Origin: Primula veris
Lineage: Eukaryota > Streptophyta > Magnoliopsida > Ericales > Primulaceae
Assembly (NCBI GenBank): GCA_963682055.1
Contig: OY821744.1
Span: 21,490,967 to 21,554,966, forward strand
Direction of reading: 5' to 3'
DNA: 64,000 nucleotides
Positions 48,948 through 60,918 of the stretch are shown here, piece after piece; positions within the stretch are counted from its first letter, which is position 1, and each line of letters starts with the position of its first letter. The notes under the pieces were generated by a model, which was not told where the DNA came from, ran no database searches, and worked only from the letters and a program-made list of their open reading frames with translations. Position numbers and translations under genes: made by a program.

Positions 48948-50405
48948 GTTATTATAGGTTTGAGTTATGACTTAACTTATTTAAATCTGGACTAAATTAA
49001 GTACTCTTGAACTTTTCGATATGTTCGAATCAAATCGGTATAGCCAAATACAACTTGTTTATAATTGGTGTTTAAAGTAAAGAATTATAAGAGTCTCATG
49101 TAATCGTAATTCTATTATTATTTTTTACACATACTAAATAAGAAATATATCGATGGGGTAAGCTTATCATGGGTGATAAACATATTCAAATGTTATATTA
49201 TAAAATGAACAATTCTAAAATAAGTAACAATTTTAATTGTTATGTACAATTTTTTATTTAACTTGGTTAACTTGTTATTTAATATGATCTACATGTGTTC
49301 TCTACACTCAAAATTTTGTTCTCATTATTTACATGTGTCATGAAGGTAGAAATTGCTTTTATGTGCACAATCATCATTTTCTTTATATAAACTTCATAAA
49401 ATGGTTAATACCCAATTAGTAACATTTGGTTTGTGCGAGTAATAATTAGTACACTCAGGTTTCACGAAAACTAATTTAGTACCTCAACATAGGCCAATTT
49501 TTGTCTAAATTGACGACGCCATCAACTTCCATTAATCTCAAAAGTAGAAATGTCATTTCGTTAAATTATGTATTAAAAATTAAAAATAAAACAATATTAT
49601 ACTTTTATACATATATATATGTATCATTCTGTTATAATAAGTCAATCCAAATCAAATGAGTCTGCCCAATTTAGCCAATTTTTCCAAAAATACTCATATA
49701 TTTTTTTATTAATTACCATATTAACAACTTTCATACAAAATAAAAATTAATTACACTCTTTCTCTCTCTTTAATCATACAAAATTTCTTATATCCTATAT
49801 TTTTCCTCTATAAATATTTGTATCATCATCACAATTTATATTTTTTTTTTCTTATATTCTTTTTTTTTACTCTACATTTGTATCATCGTCACAATTTATA
49901 ACGTCTCACACGCAACACGTGTATATCGTTTACTTAGTAATAAATATATAAATATATAAATCATAATAGATAACAAATATTACTGTATTTGATTCTAGAC
50001 TTGGATTTGTTGTGCCACCAATTACAAATCATGAAAGAAGAAGTCTCAGTTAACACATAAACAGGTCTAATTAGTAACAAATTAATAAGCAATCCAGAAA
50101 GGAGCCCATTAAGTTCAACAACATGAATAGGAGTATTATTTAAGCCTAATGAAACAGACTAAGCTAAAGCATGGTCACTTTCGTGCACTTACCGTACAAC
50201 TTTCCAATTTTCAAGCATATGTTAATTTACATGTGCTACTTGGTTACAACAGCTCGTCTCTTTAATTAGTTCTTTCTTTTCGTATTACGAATATGTAGGA
50301 ATCAACAGAAAAAAATGAATGATATTAAGTTCAGACAATCAACAGCTTTTCTGGATTTAACTGATCATATTCTTTTATTTGCATAAAATATAATTTTTAT
50401 TATTA
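48948..50405. other. Spacer between C1 and a MITE
   Basis: AT-rich intergenic DNA without a gene. 49640-49960 resembles the Helitron-like DNA at 39750-39995 and holds the hairpin ACACGCAACACGTGT (49909-49923), followed about 10 bp later by CTTAGT. Confidence 0.45.
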
Positions 50406-50567
50406 CTCCATCTGTTCTCAATTAATTATATTTTACGAAATTACATGCAATTTTGACTGACTTATAACATGTATCAAAATTGTCGAAATGAAAATTTGAT
50501 ACAAGTTATTGGCTGGTTAAAATTACACGTAGTTTCGTTATGTACAATTAATCAGGAACGGATGAAG
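50406..50567. mobile_element. Stowaway-like MITE
   Basis: A 162-bp element, CTCCATCTGTTC to GAACGGATGAAG, flanked by TA on both sides. Its subterminal parts (TACGAAATTACATG and CACGTAGTTTCG) show it is related to the MITE at 22544-22749. Confidence 0.85.
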
Positions 50568-50685
50568 TAATAATTATTAATATAATTTGAAAATATAATT
50601 ATTGATGTATATTTCACAGCGTGATGATTTAAGCAGTTTTACTAATTGTGAAAGTATACATCTGTATATTCGATAACACCTCGGA

Positions 50686-51786
50686 GGATAAATTAACAAA
50701 ACATACTACTTTTGAAACCAAATTAACAAAAACATACCAAAAAATTTCTAATTAACAAAAACATACCAAAAAATTCATACCCTAATTTGTATATTTCATA
50801 TACTTATTTCAAAAGTTCATACCCTTATTTCAAAAGTTCATACCCTTATTTCAAAAGTTTATACCATAATTTGTATATTTCATACCATTATTCCAAAAGT
50901 TCATACATTTATTTCAAAAGTTCATACCCTAATTTGTATATTTCATACCCTTATTCCAAAAGTTCATACCCTTATTTCAAAAGTTCATACCCTAATTTGT
51001 ATATTTCATACACTTATTCCAAAAGTTTATACCCTTGTTTCAAAAGTTCATACACTAATTTGTATTTTTCATAACGTTATTCCAAAAGTTCATATGTTTA
51101 TTTCAAAAGTTCATACCATAATTTATATTTTTCATATCCTTATTCCAAAACTTCATACCATTATTTTCAAAGTTCATACCTCAATTTACATAATTTATAT
51201 ACATAATTTTCAACTTCATACCATTAATTCACGTAATTCGTACACTTATTTTTCAACATTATAAACTAATTAACAAATCTAACTCTTATCCGTCCTCCGA
51301 TCTCGAACTATCACGTCGTCGTCATGGGTCTCTCCTTCGACGACCACATCTCCGTCAACATTAAACTCGAGTTTTTGACCTCGCTGTACACACTCGTCGT
51401 CCATTCCGATAGATGTGTCCATCTCAATCTCTACGGAAGAGAGAGATCGGAGAAAGAGAGAGGAGAAGAAAAATATCAAAAAAATAAAGAAAAGATGATG
51501 ACAATGATCGGAAAGAGATGGTAAGGATGAGAGTGAGAAGGAGGATGACATAGATCGGAGGGAGAGAGAAGTATGAGATAGAGATCAGAGAGAAGGTGAA
51601 AGGAGGAGAGAGAGATTGGAGAGAAGGTGAGAGGAGGGGAGAGAGAGCAAATAGATTGTGAGAGATAAATCAGATTTTTTTATTTTTTATTAATTATTAA
51701 TTGAAGGTATGTTTTTGATAATTTAACTTTTGAGAGTATGTTTTTGTTAATATAATAGAGGTATGATATGTTTATGTTAATTATCC
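50686..51786. mobile_element. TIR element with minisatellite, MULE-like
   Basis: The ends are inverted: GGATAAATTAAC at the left and GTTAATTATCC at the right, each followed inward by repeats of ACAAAAACATAC. Inside are a ~21-bp tandem array (50787-51190), a GC-richer stretch (51280-51450) and a GA-rich stretch (51420-51660). No target duplication is obvious. The architecture suggests a non-autonomous Mutator-like element, but the class is uncertain. Confidence 0.6.
50787..51190. repeat. ~21-bp minisatellite
   Basis: About 19 imperfect units built on TTCATACCCTTATTTCAAAAG, alternating with TTCATACCCTAATTTGTATA. The open frame across it is a by-product of the 21-bp (7-codon) period. Confidence 0.9.
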
Positions 51787-51938
51787 CAATTTCGAAATGA
51801 TTTTACTAATTTTGTAATAATACACCACCCATGTCAAAAATTATTTTTATCACCAATAGCATGTAGTGTTTGAATATCTGACAAGATTCGATAAAAGTCT
51901 TAGCTCAAAACTATATGTATATAAATAAACATAAATAT

Positions 51939-52147
51939 TGTTGTGTGACATATTAGCTCGTTATAGATATATATAAAGATATGTATAGATATAGAGAGAG
52001 GTATGAGATACAACAGACGAAGTGTTTATTCATTAATACAAGTGTATATAGAGATACATCAAGAGACCCTGACCCTCTTTATATAATAGAGGATAGAGTT
52101 ACATATGCTAGGAAAGACCAAGATAAGCCCAATAATATCCTACAACA
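51939..52147 (-). repeat. 3' LTR of C2
   Basis: 209 bp, identical to 58752-58960 except for one C/T (GATACATC here, GATATATC there). A TATATAAA-like stretch lies in the AT-rich part. Confidence 0.93.
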
Positions 52148-52925
52148 CTCCCCCTTTGGACGTCTTGATTTCTTCGTCTTCATGCTGTCGATGTGAGTCG
52201 AGTTCATTCGCAGTGCTAAACACATAAAAACCTTAGGGATGGAAAACCCAGTGTAGGACAAAACCGGTACCTAGGAGAAACTGTGTAGCCGAATGATATA
52301 GGCCGAAATTCCATGTAATTAACTAACCACAAAACAGTGTGCCTCATCAAAACCTTGTCAGAGCAAACCCAATGGGAAAATCTCTGATCGAAGGAAAAAG
52401 AGTGCAACAATGGTAGTAGTAGGGATCAACCACAAAACAGGTGCCTCATCAAAACCTTGCTAGAGTAAACCCAGTGGGAAAAACCTCTAGTCGAAGGACA
52501 AAAGAGTACACAGTGGTAAGAAATATACAACCGGATACTCCCCCTAATTTCGGCAATCTTAAGTGAGATATGATGGGAACGTGTCTCGCTAAAAACCTTG
52601 CCAAGGAAAACCCAGTGGGAAAAAACCTTGGTCTAAGGACAAAAAGAGTACACGAGCATGCGACTGGATGCTCCCCCTCACTTGCACACGACAGGGTGCG
52701 AAGATTTCGACTAAGTAGTAATTAGTGCAATAAGCATTCACCTGGATGCTCCCCCTCACTTGCACACGACTGGATGCAAATATATCATATTCCAAGAAAG
52801 AGTACGAGCATTCGACTGGATGCCTCATTTACTTACATACGACTGGATGCAAGAAAATCTAACATGGAATAGAACGAACATTCAACTGGATGCTCTTAAA
52901 CTTCATTTGTGAAGATTAATTTCGG
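52148..52925 (-). other. C2 3' noncoding region with hairpin array
   Basis: Same modules and GAGCAT...GATGCTC inverted repeats as C1 at 42302-43050. The conserved arrangement while coding parts decay could mean function in cis, or simply shared recent ancestry. Confidence 0.65.
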
Positions 52926-53510
52926 CGAGAAATGCTAAATAGCATAATGTAGTCATGTCTCTCTTGATCAATAACAACAAGTTGTCTTCTATGACAAGTG
53001 TTTTATCTGGATCGTGAGACAGAACATATGTAATTCAAATATGACTAATACTAGCTCGAAGCCATATACACTCTCTAGTCGTCTCATAGAGCACGAATAG
53101 ATCAGAGTGATTCACTTGGAGTCATTCCAAGACCTCCAAGATGTCGCCTTATTCCTAATGGTAAAGACATACCATGTTAGGAATATCCCTTATGCGGGTC
53201 TGATAAGTAACCGACATCGGTATAACCGAAAAAGGGTTGCGTTAATTCGAGTACCGAAGGGGGTAGGTACACTCGATGACGCAAATGGGATAAACTAGCC
53301 CACTTCCAAAATTACCATAAGGTAAGGGAATGTGTCTTTAGTGCCATTTTGATGGCAGCGTGTTAGCGCAATGTTGTGTCGAGCTATACCATTCACAACA
53401 GACAAGATGTTCGTCCTATTACATTAGACCAAGTACAATGATGCGCTTATTGTACTTAGATATGAACATGATGGTTCAATATCTCTTAATCGTCTCATCA
53501 GGGACGGACT
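52926..53510 (-). pseudogene. C2 remnant of RT end and RNase H
   Basis: Counterpart of C1 43060-43640. On the minus strand the YLSDPHKG-type segment lies near 53185-53230 and the connection near 53335-53470. It is interrupted by stops. Confidence 0.7.
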
Positions 53511-55052
53511 GGGTCTATATCAATGTCTAGTGATCGAACGATCATGGGAGAATCTGATGACTTAGCATTATGATGACTAAAACGTCATAACACCTTCTGG
53601 GTGTAGTCTGAATCATGGACTTAGATTCAATAATTACGGGACTCAATCATCAGGCCGAGTCACTACCGTGTCTTCCCAAGATCCTTCATCTCAAAATCAA
53701 ATCCAAAAATGGATCGCGTAATAAAACACGCAAGGGCATAATACTTGTTCAAGTATCCCAAGCTAATCAAGTACTCACTTAGGCGGGTATACCACATCCG
53801 CTCGGATTATATTAATCCATATAGTGAACGTCTCATTTAATTGAGATCGTGTTCCGTGGTCAGGAACTACTTGATTCAAGCATTATGAAGTCACACAGGG
53901 ACCTTCATCTGTATCGCTTTGTCTAAATCCCCATAGAGATAAAATTGTGACCACATTCATGGCTGCATACTCAGTTTTTCGGAAACTACTAAACTGGTAA
54001 AGTAGGGGACTGTTATAATGTCCATTACGAGAAAATCAACCATCTCGTAATCAATTCCAAGGTGTGAGAGAAGCCTTGCGCTACTAGGCGAGCATTCTAC
54101 AATCTCATTATTCTCATCACTTTTCCTTACGAATAACCAAATAAACGAACTCGTTTAACATTGGTGGTGTTGGATCTACAGGTCCGAACACACTTTCGCT
54201 AAGGAGTCTGCTTGGATTTTAAGTTTCCATTAGTACAGTCTATTCTCCGTTGACTTCAGGCAACGGTACATGGTTCTCTGTCATAATTTGCTCATATTAT
54301 CAGTCGTCACCGAATATATGAATAAGTAATCAATGACAGTCTCATTTCGCTTCAATATCGTCTAAGATATCATGATCGACAGATATTTCAAGATTCTTAG
54401 GATGAGGAGGAAATCACACATCTCCTTGATCCTTTATAATCTCGTGCGACAAACGAGTTTCAGTTCACCACCTCTGGGGCTGAACGAATTAAGAACCGGT
54501 CAACTTCCTTATATCTTGGGAAGGACGACAGACTGACGGCCGACGGCAGCGTCCTTTGCTTGTCGGGTTCGGCCAAAGCAACGTGTTACGACAGGAACAC
54601 GGCGTCCGACAGGGACGTCTATCCTTGCAAGCATTTTGCAGCAGGTATAAATGATCTCGTGACATCTCATAAAGTCATTAAATGCGTTTGGCATTTAGTT
54701 AGACTTGAGGGAGTCTATGCACTTACTTATCACTAAGTGCAGTTTTGGGGATCAAGCTAAGACTAAGTGAGTTATGCCACGTTACTTCACGTCGTTCCTT
54801 ATCAACGGTAACGTGCAAATCTCCCCCTAACGACGGGGAGAACAGTCTTAGCGATGTCACTTTCGCATATCATGCGGTAAAGAGATCGCTTGCCAAGGTT
54901 ACTCTATCAAATGATAGGCAGGAGATTCATAATCGACTTATGTCCCCTTTAGAGGTCCATATTTTGAACGCTAGAACGGCTCAATCAAAATATTAATTAA
55001 TCACTCTAAACACGCGTTAATATGAGACTTCTGGCTCATAACCAGTAACCAG
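53511..55052 (-). other. C2 interior, decayed pol
   Basis: Aligns with C1 43641-45166. No intact motif. The shared minus frame at 54509-54694 differs from C1 by only a few residues. Confidence 0.5.
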
Positions 55053-55290
55053 CTAGTACGCATATGGTGTTTGAGTGTCTATGGGCCTCATAACGGACCA
55101 ATGCAGCAAAATAGCATAACCCCATACGGAAATATAAATCTTGGTGCGCAAGACCAAGAAATGCGTGCAATCATTTGCAGTCGCATCATCAAACTTTCCG
55201 TGAGTCCATTTGGGTCTGAACATAATCGACAGGATGTTCAATTTCAATTTTCAAACTCAAGTAATTCAAATCGAAATTTCGATTATTACT
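55053..55290 (-). pseudogene. C2 integrase remnant
   Basis: Same frame as C1 45167-45397 (VWGYAILL, RPIDTQT), cut by a stop before the LVTGYEP box. Confidence 0.65.
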
Positions 55291-56491
55291 CTTCGGTATT
55301 ATCAAGTCGACTAGACTTTTCAGGATAATCCGGATCATGGGCCATCAACTTAATGATAGGGCTAAAAGTTTGGGAAATGCTGCATTTCTGTGGACAACAA
55401 TAATCATGTGACCTTATTGTCGATGCATCAACCATGACCATTTATATTTATGGTCCGTCTTATGGTTGGATAAGTCCACAATAACTCCTTCAATTTTTTA
55501 CAAGAATTCTACGAGTTTATTTTGTGATCTTTACACATACTAGTCTTTCAAAGGAGCATTAGTGGCATGAATTTCGGATTAATCACGAAATATATTCTCA
55601 GAAAGAATCCAAATACGATGCGATTATAAATCAAGCATCGTCTTTTGACCCGGGAATATCTCATCCGGTCAATGCCACAATATCAAAATGCTCTTATCAA
55701 TCGACGACAGGCGAATGATAGTACAGACAATCATGTCTTAGCATCTAAATTCTTTATCATTCGACGACAGGCGAAATGATAAGGTAACTTTAAATGCTTT
55801 AAAGAATGTGGTAGCAACCACTTGAAAGACATTCCAACTCCTCTAAAATACGCTTTTAGTCGTATTGAATGGAGGCTATGTAAAGAAATTTCAATTCTTT
55901 TATGAGCTATTACCAGATAACACTTGTTTTCTCGAATATTTTATAACTCAACAAGGTACGACAGGACCTATAGGAGTATAACGCCTCATATTTGACAAAT
56001 CAATTTGGCTTTACCAAAGATTTTGATTTGGAACGACAGTCCAGAATCGTTGTCACTGAGTACTCTTTTAGGCAAGTAGTTGGTGAAATTATGTGGTACA
56101 CTGTTACCCACTATTTTCAAAAAAAATCAACTACCCCACAAGTATTGCCGAAAATTTCATAATTTAAAGTTTGGTCACATTTGTCAAAGGAATTTGCTCA
56201 AATTACTTTAAATTATTTCGATAAATTTCGTAAACAGGCAAACCATAATCCAAAAGTATGGTCCAAATGGAAAAATAATAATCCAAATGGAAAAACATAA
56301 TCCAGATGAGCGAAAAAATGGCTCAATGATTTATCAAAATCAATAAAGAAAGGTAACAAACTTATTTGAGCCACAAAACTGGGGGTCTCAAGAGTTTCCT
56401 TTCAGTTATCTTTAACCACATTAGCATCGGGTTTTTCACCTTTATAATAGTTTTGAATTATTTAAGGAGTAACCGTGCATGACCTTTGTAT

Positions 56492-56930
56492 TTATAGCGT
56501 AGAGTTGTCTCCTTGAGCATTATCTCTTGCTTTGTGACAACGGGCCATATTGTTCCTTTTAATTACTGTCTTGGAGCCACATGTTTTCGATTTTGACGAT
56601 TGTCTAAAATTTCGCTTGGCTAAGCGATTCATCGGGATCGCGACAGTTCGAGACAAATAACACTTGTCTCGATTATTGATTCGTGGAAAAAAAATATACA
56701 CGAAGAGCATTAATATCAGGCAAACAATTCGCCATTGACCCAATAGGATTAAAACTACTCACCGGGGTAATTTTCTTATCCAATAACAGATGGGCGATAA
56801 AGGAACATTGTGAATATAAATTCACAATACTGCTTATGAAATACAATTTCCAAGCTAGTATTTTGGTGAAGGATTGCTCCAATATGTCAATTTCAGACAT
56901 TTGTTCACCATAGACGTCATCACGTCTCAA
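56492..56930 (-). pseudogene. C2 gag remnant
   Basis: Two overlapping minus frames. The one at 56673-56930 holds the capsid segment (DILEQSFTKI, FIAHLLLDKK, SMANCLPDINA). The one at 56492-56743 holds the damaged zinc-knuckle region. In a working element these would be one frame. Confidence 0.7.
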
Positions 56931-57549
56931 ATGTGGCGGCGGAATAAAATCAACGCCTTAGCATTCATCCTGAGGGTAACAACAAACTCGTGTTTTACTC
57001 ATCAAAGATGGCATCCAAAAAAAAATTTGGGCATCACATTTTCACACATCAGGGTGACTAACATGTGGTGACGGAATAACATCAACGTCTAAACAGTCAT
57101 TTCGCAAGTATGTTTTGCGATTTTTCTCATCATAGATGGCATCCAACATGTGTTGGGAGTTCTGGATTATTTTTCATATAAAACGACTGGTTTATATGTT
57201 TATGGTTTGCACAAGCACAAACTTTTTTTCCGAAACGACAGGTTCGAAAACATTAGTTTTGCTTCTCATGTGAATCGGTTCTCATTGATCGAACGATGGG
57301 TCGATACTGAAACACCAATTCGGCGAAACATACATCACTATATAAACACACTCGGGGAAATTATTATTTAGTCAACCCCTTTCGGTAGCTCTATTTGAAC
57401 ACGACCAGGAAAGACGGTGAGGGGGGTGGGCACGAATGCCTCTTAAAAACCGACCTCATTAGGAGAACGACTTCCGCCTTTATCTTTCCTAGACATCGTA
57501 TCCAAATAGGTGAGCCTATTTGGGGAAGATTCATAATTTTTCCGACTTA

Positions 57550-58751
57550 AATGTGAATATATACGATTTTCGCATTTTATATATGGCAATAATATTAACA
57601 GCATAGAGAATATCTATCTAGATTAACCACATATATATAAACAGGCAGTAAATATATTTTAGGATCTATCTAATCATGCAGGAGATTTGGTGTTATAAAC
57701 AAATCAATTTAAGATTATCAATCAATCCATAAAGATTCTAACATATCAAATCAAATCAATTTAAGATTATCAATCAATCCATAAAAATTCTAACATATTA
57801 AATCAAATCAATTAGATCAAATCCAATAATTTACTGGCATATGTGATATTTATATATGATAATATCAAAAGATATGATTACGCTAACAAGATATCAATCA
57901 ATTATCTATGTTTATCGCCATATGAATAATTCTATACATGTTAGTTTTAACATGCAAGCAAAACAATATATTTTTAATTACCAATTAATTCTATATATGG
58001 TAATTTTTAACATGCAAAGTGGTTAAATATACATGAAAACATATCAATTTATTCCATTAACATGCAATTTTTATTCACTTGCCTTTTTAATAAATATATA
58101 TATGCATGTGGGTGAATATTTAGACCGAATATTGACTTTTATAACACATATATACTGTTTTTATACATGTAATATACTACAGGGACTATCCGTGTAATTT
58201 CAGCAAACTATATATATATTTACAGCATTATTACTGCTTCAGTCCATAATTTCAGACAAGTTTCAGTTTAGTCCTTGAGTAATTTCCAGAATAGTTTACA
58301 GCTTTCAGAGAATTACAAATCAGTACATACGTTTCAGTTTGTTGCAGATTTAATCCGACAGATTAATACATGTTTTACAATGACATGATTTGGGTTATTT
58401 TGTATGATCTTATCAACAAATATGATTTTATAATCAACAATATGTGTGTTACGATCATATATAGTTATCCATACAAGTAACAAACTCTAATACACATGGA
58501 TTATATACTACGGGATATTTATCATGTTTTAGTTATCCATAAAATAATACGTGCGATCACATATATGGAATAAATTAAGTTTTGAATTCGGTACCTTACG
58601 CACGGTATGTCGATGAAGGTCGATATAGCAAAACCCTAAAAACTCGGATAAACCTCAAGGTTTATAAATACCCAATATCCATCCGTTTACCAAAAATCTC
58701 CAATATCCGTGAGCGTATATTCTATTCTTCGCGAGCAAAGTGCCGGTAACG
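57550..58751 (-). other. C2 leader
   Basis: Very AT-rich. It includes a 57-bp tandem pair near 57700-57800 (CAATTTAAGATTATCAATCA twice). Only 58580-58751 next to the LTR matches C1. In element orientation the LTR is followed by CGTTACCGGCACTTTG, a mutated form of the C1 primer-site-like sequence. Confidence 0.55.
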
Positions 58752-58960
58752 TGTTGTGTGACATATTAGCTCGTTATAGATATATATAAAGATATGTATA
58801 GATATAGAGAGAGGTATGAGATACAACAGACGAAGTGTTTATTCATTAATACAAGTGTATATAGAGATATATCAAGAGACCCTGACCCTCTTTATATAAT
58901 AGAGGATAGAGTTACATATGCTAGGAAAGACCAAGATAAGCCCAATAATATCCTACAACA
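58752..58960 (-). repeat. 5' LTR of C2
   Basis: 209 bp, near-identical partner of 51939-52147. The plus-strand end CCTACAACA is followed by the AATAT target duplication. Confidence 0.93.
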
Positions 58961-59204
58961 AATATAAAATTAAACGAACGTGAACACACAGTTGTGATTG
59001 TTTTCGGCCCAGTAGGCTGACATTACTTTCTTCTTTAGTATTAGTATGTAGAATAAAGGGATGCAGTCCTATTTGCACAATTTATAAAAATGCTATTCTT
59101 TCTATTGTACGATACCAAAATACTAATTCTGGCTCCGCCCTTGGGACATACATAGCGAATACGGAAATTTCAACAAAAAAGTTCAACTCATTTACAAACA
59201 TGAT

Positions 59205-59633
59205 TAGGGGTGGGCAAAAATACCGAAAACCGAACCAGAACCGAACCGATCGATTCGGATTTAAATTTAACAATGTAGTGAACCGAACCGGAATTGGAAC
59301 CGGTACCATAATTCGGTTCGGTTTCGGTTTCCTGAAAATAAACCGAAAACCGAACCGAAACCGGAAGTTAAAAACGAACCGGATTTAAAACCGATCTTAT
59401 ATGAGTATGTATAAACTAGATAACTACTTTAGTTATATTGTATAATATTACTATACACTATGCAAACTCGAATGTTATTATTTATGTAAATGTGATTTTT
59501 TTAAATGTTATAAAAGTTTTTCCTTGTTTAAATGGACAAGAAAATAAAAGTAACAAGTATAAACCGAATTGAAATCATTAATCGAACCGAAACCGAACCG
59601 ACAAAACCCAAAACCGAACCGTACACATCCCTG
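59205..59633. mobile_element. Small hAT-like element
   Basis: Starts TAGGGGTGGGCAAA, ends ACACATCCCTG. Both arms are packed with AACCGAACCG or its complement, typical of short plant hAT elements. The flanks AACATGAT and AACATTAA agree at six of eight positions, a possible decayed 8-bp duplication. No transposase. Confidence 0.72.
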
Positions 59634-59977
59634 AACATTAAACATGACCATGCAATACGTGGTAACATAAGTCAAATAGTTAATAATTGGGACCAAAATG
59701 TAACTCCTAAAATATATGCCGGTTAGTTAATAGTATAGCTTTTGTCGTTAATTAACGTTGGTAGTAATAAACTAACTGGTCTAAAAACCCTCCACAGTTC
59801 AATTCTCTCCCTCTTGCACCACGCGTTGTGTTTACGAAGCGTAATGCAATAAAAATATAAGCAATATATATAGTTATGATATAAATACGTAGATAATAAA
59901 AAAAAAACATATTTTAAAATTTAAAATAATACTTGGTTGTTAAAGAGTGATAAATAGTTTTATTAGTTTTTATTTTT
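59634..59977. other. Helitron-like debris, inverted
   Basis: 59815-59960 is the reverse complement of the kind of DNA at 39750-39995, including the CACGCGTTGTG hairpin region. No gene is visible. Confidence 0.4.
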
Positions 59978-60410
59978 GGATTAATACCTCGTAGGTAACA
60001 CTTTTGAATTTTAAATCCCAATAGATACCTATTATCATTTGCATTTCTCTTAAATATCACTTTTTCATACTATATAAACTAAAAAAAAATCTAATTTCAT
60101 AAAAAAACAGAAAATATCTCTCTCTCCCTCCCTCTCTCATAAATGAAAAAAATCAAAAAATCAAAAAAAAAATAACGAAAAGAAAAATCACAAAAAATTA
60201 TAAAAAAATCACAAACTTTTTTACAAAAAAAAAATATAATTTTTTATGTCAATATATCACTTTTTACACCGAAAAATCTGTTTTTCCATTAAAAAAAAAG
60301 CGTTTTCATCAAAAAGTGAATTTTATGTATTTAACTCTCGTTTGACTCATTTCAATGCTTGTTAAAGTTTGCATTGCCTTTTAAGAAAATAATTTTAGTA
60401 ACTAACTTTA

Positions 60411-60489
60411 GATCCGTAAGCTCAAATTGGTAAGAGCGCTTGCACCCAACGCCGATGTTCAAGAGCTTGGTGGTTTGAATTCACCCAGT
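60411..60489 (+). tRNA. tRNA-like sequence (pseudo-tRNA or SINE head)
   Basis: AAGCTCAAATTGGTAAGAGC resembles a D-arm and A box. GGTGGTTTGAATTCACC forms a 5-bp T-stem with a 7-base loop close to the B box. A run of eight T follows, as in a Pol III terminator. The anticodon arm does not fold normally (loop too long), so it is not a working tRNA gene. Confidence 0.4.
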
Positions 60490-60519
60490 TTTTTTTAACT
60501 TTAAAGTAAAATATATGCA

Positions 60520-60918
60520 CTTTTTGTGCTGTACTATATGCACTTTTATTGAACTTTATGCACTTTTATTGAACTTTATGCACTTTCGACTGTACTAGAT
60601 GCACTTTCGACTGAACTATATGCACTTTTAGCTGAACCAGATGCACCTTTTACAGATCTATATGCACTTTTATTGAACTAGATGCACTTTTGGCTGAACC
60701 ATATGCACTTTCAGCTGAACCAGATACACTTTTAACTGAATCAGATGCATTTTTGACAGAACTATATCCACTTTTATTAAACTATATGCAGTTTCGACTA
60801 TACTATGTTCATTTTTGAATAGACTATATGCATTTTTGACTTAACTATATGTACTTTTGACTAAATTAGATGCACTTTAACCTGAACCAGATGTACTTTC
60901 AGCTGAAACAGATGCACT
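60520..60918. repeat. 21-bp array, left part
   Basis: About 19 imperfect units built on ATGCACTTTTGACTGAACTAT. It continues at 63379-63632 beyond the solo LTR, and the foldback element at 39035-39110 carries the same unit inverted. Confidence 0.88.

Larger units (their letters stand above)
51939..58960 (-). mobile_element. Decayed copia element with young LTRs, C2
   Basis: A 7022-bp minus-strand element flanked by a perfect AATAT duplication (51934-51938, 58961-58965). The interior aligns with C1 from the polypurine tract to about 57550, with roughly 5% difference by eye and many of the same breaks. The LTR sequence differs from C1 outside its ends. Its own two LTRs are both 209 bp and differ at a single base. 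No open frame exceeds ~90 codons, so it could only have moved with proteins from another element. Confidence 0.92.

Noticed and set aside
50787..51074. 95-codon repetitive Ser/Tyr protein
   Set aside because: Pure by-product of a 21-bp minisatellite read in a frame without stops.
60520..60918. Regular short repeats as a CRISPR-like array
   Set aside because: The 21-bp units are contiguous with no spacers, in a plant genome.
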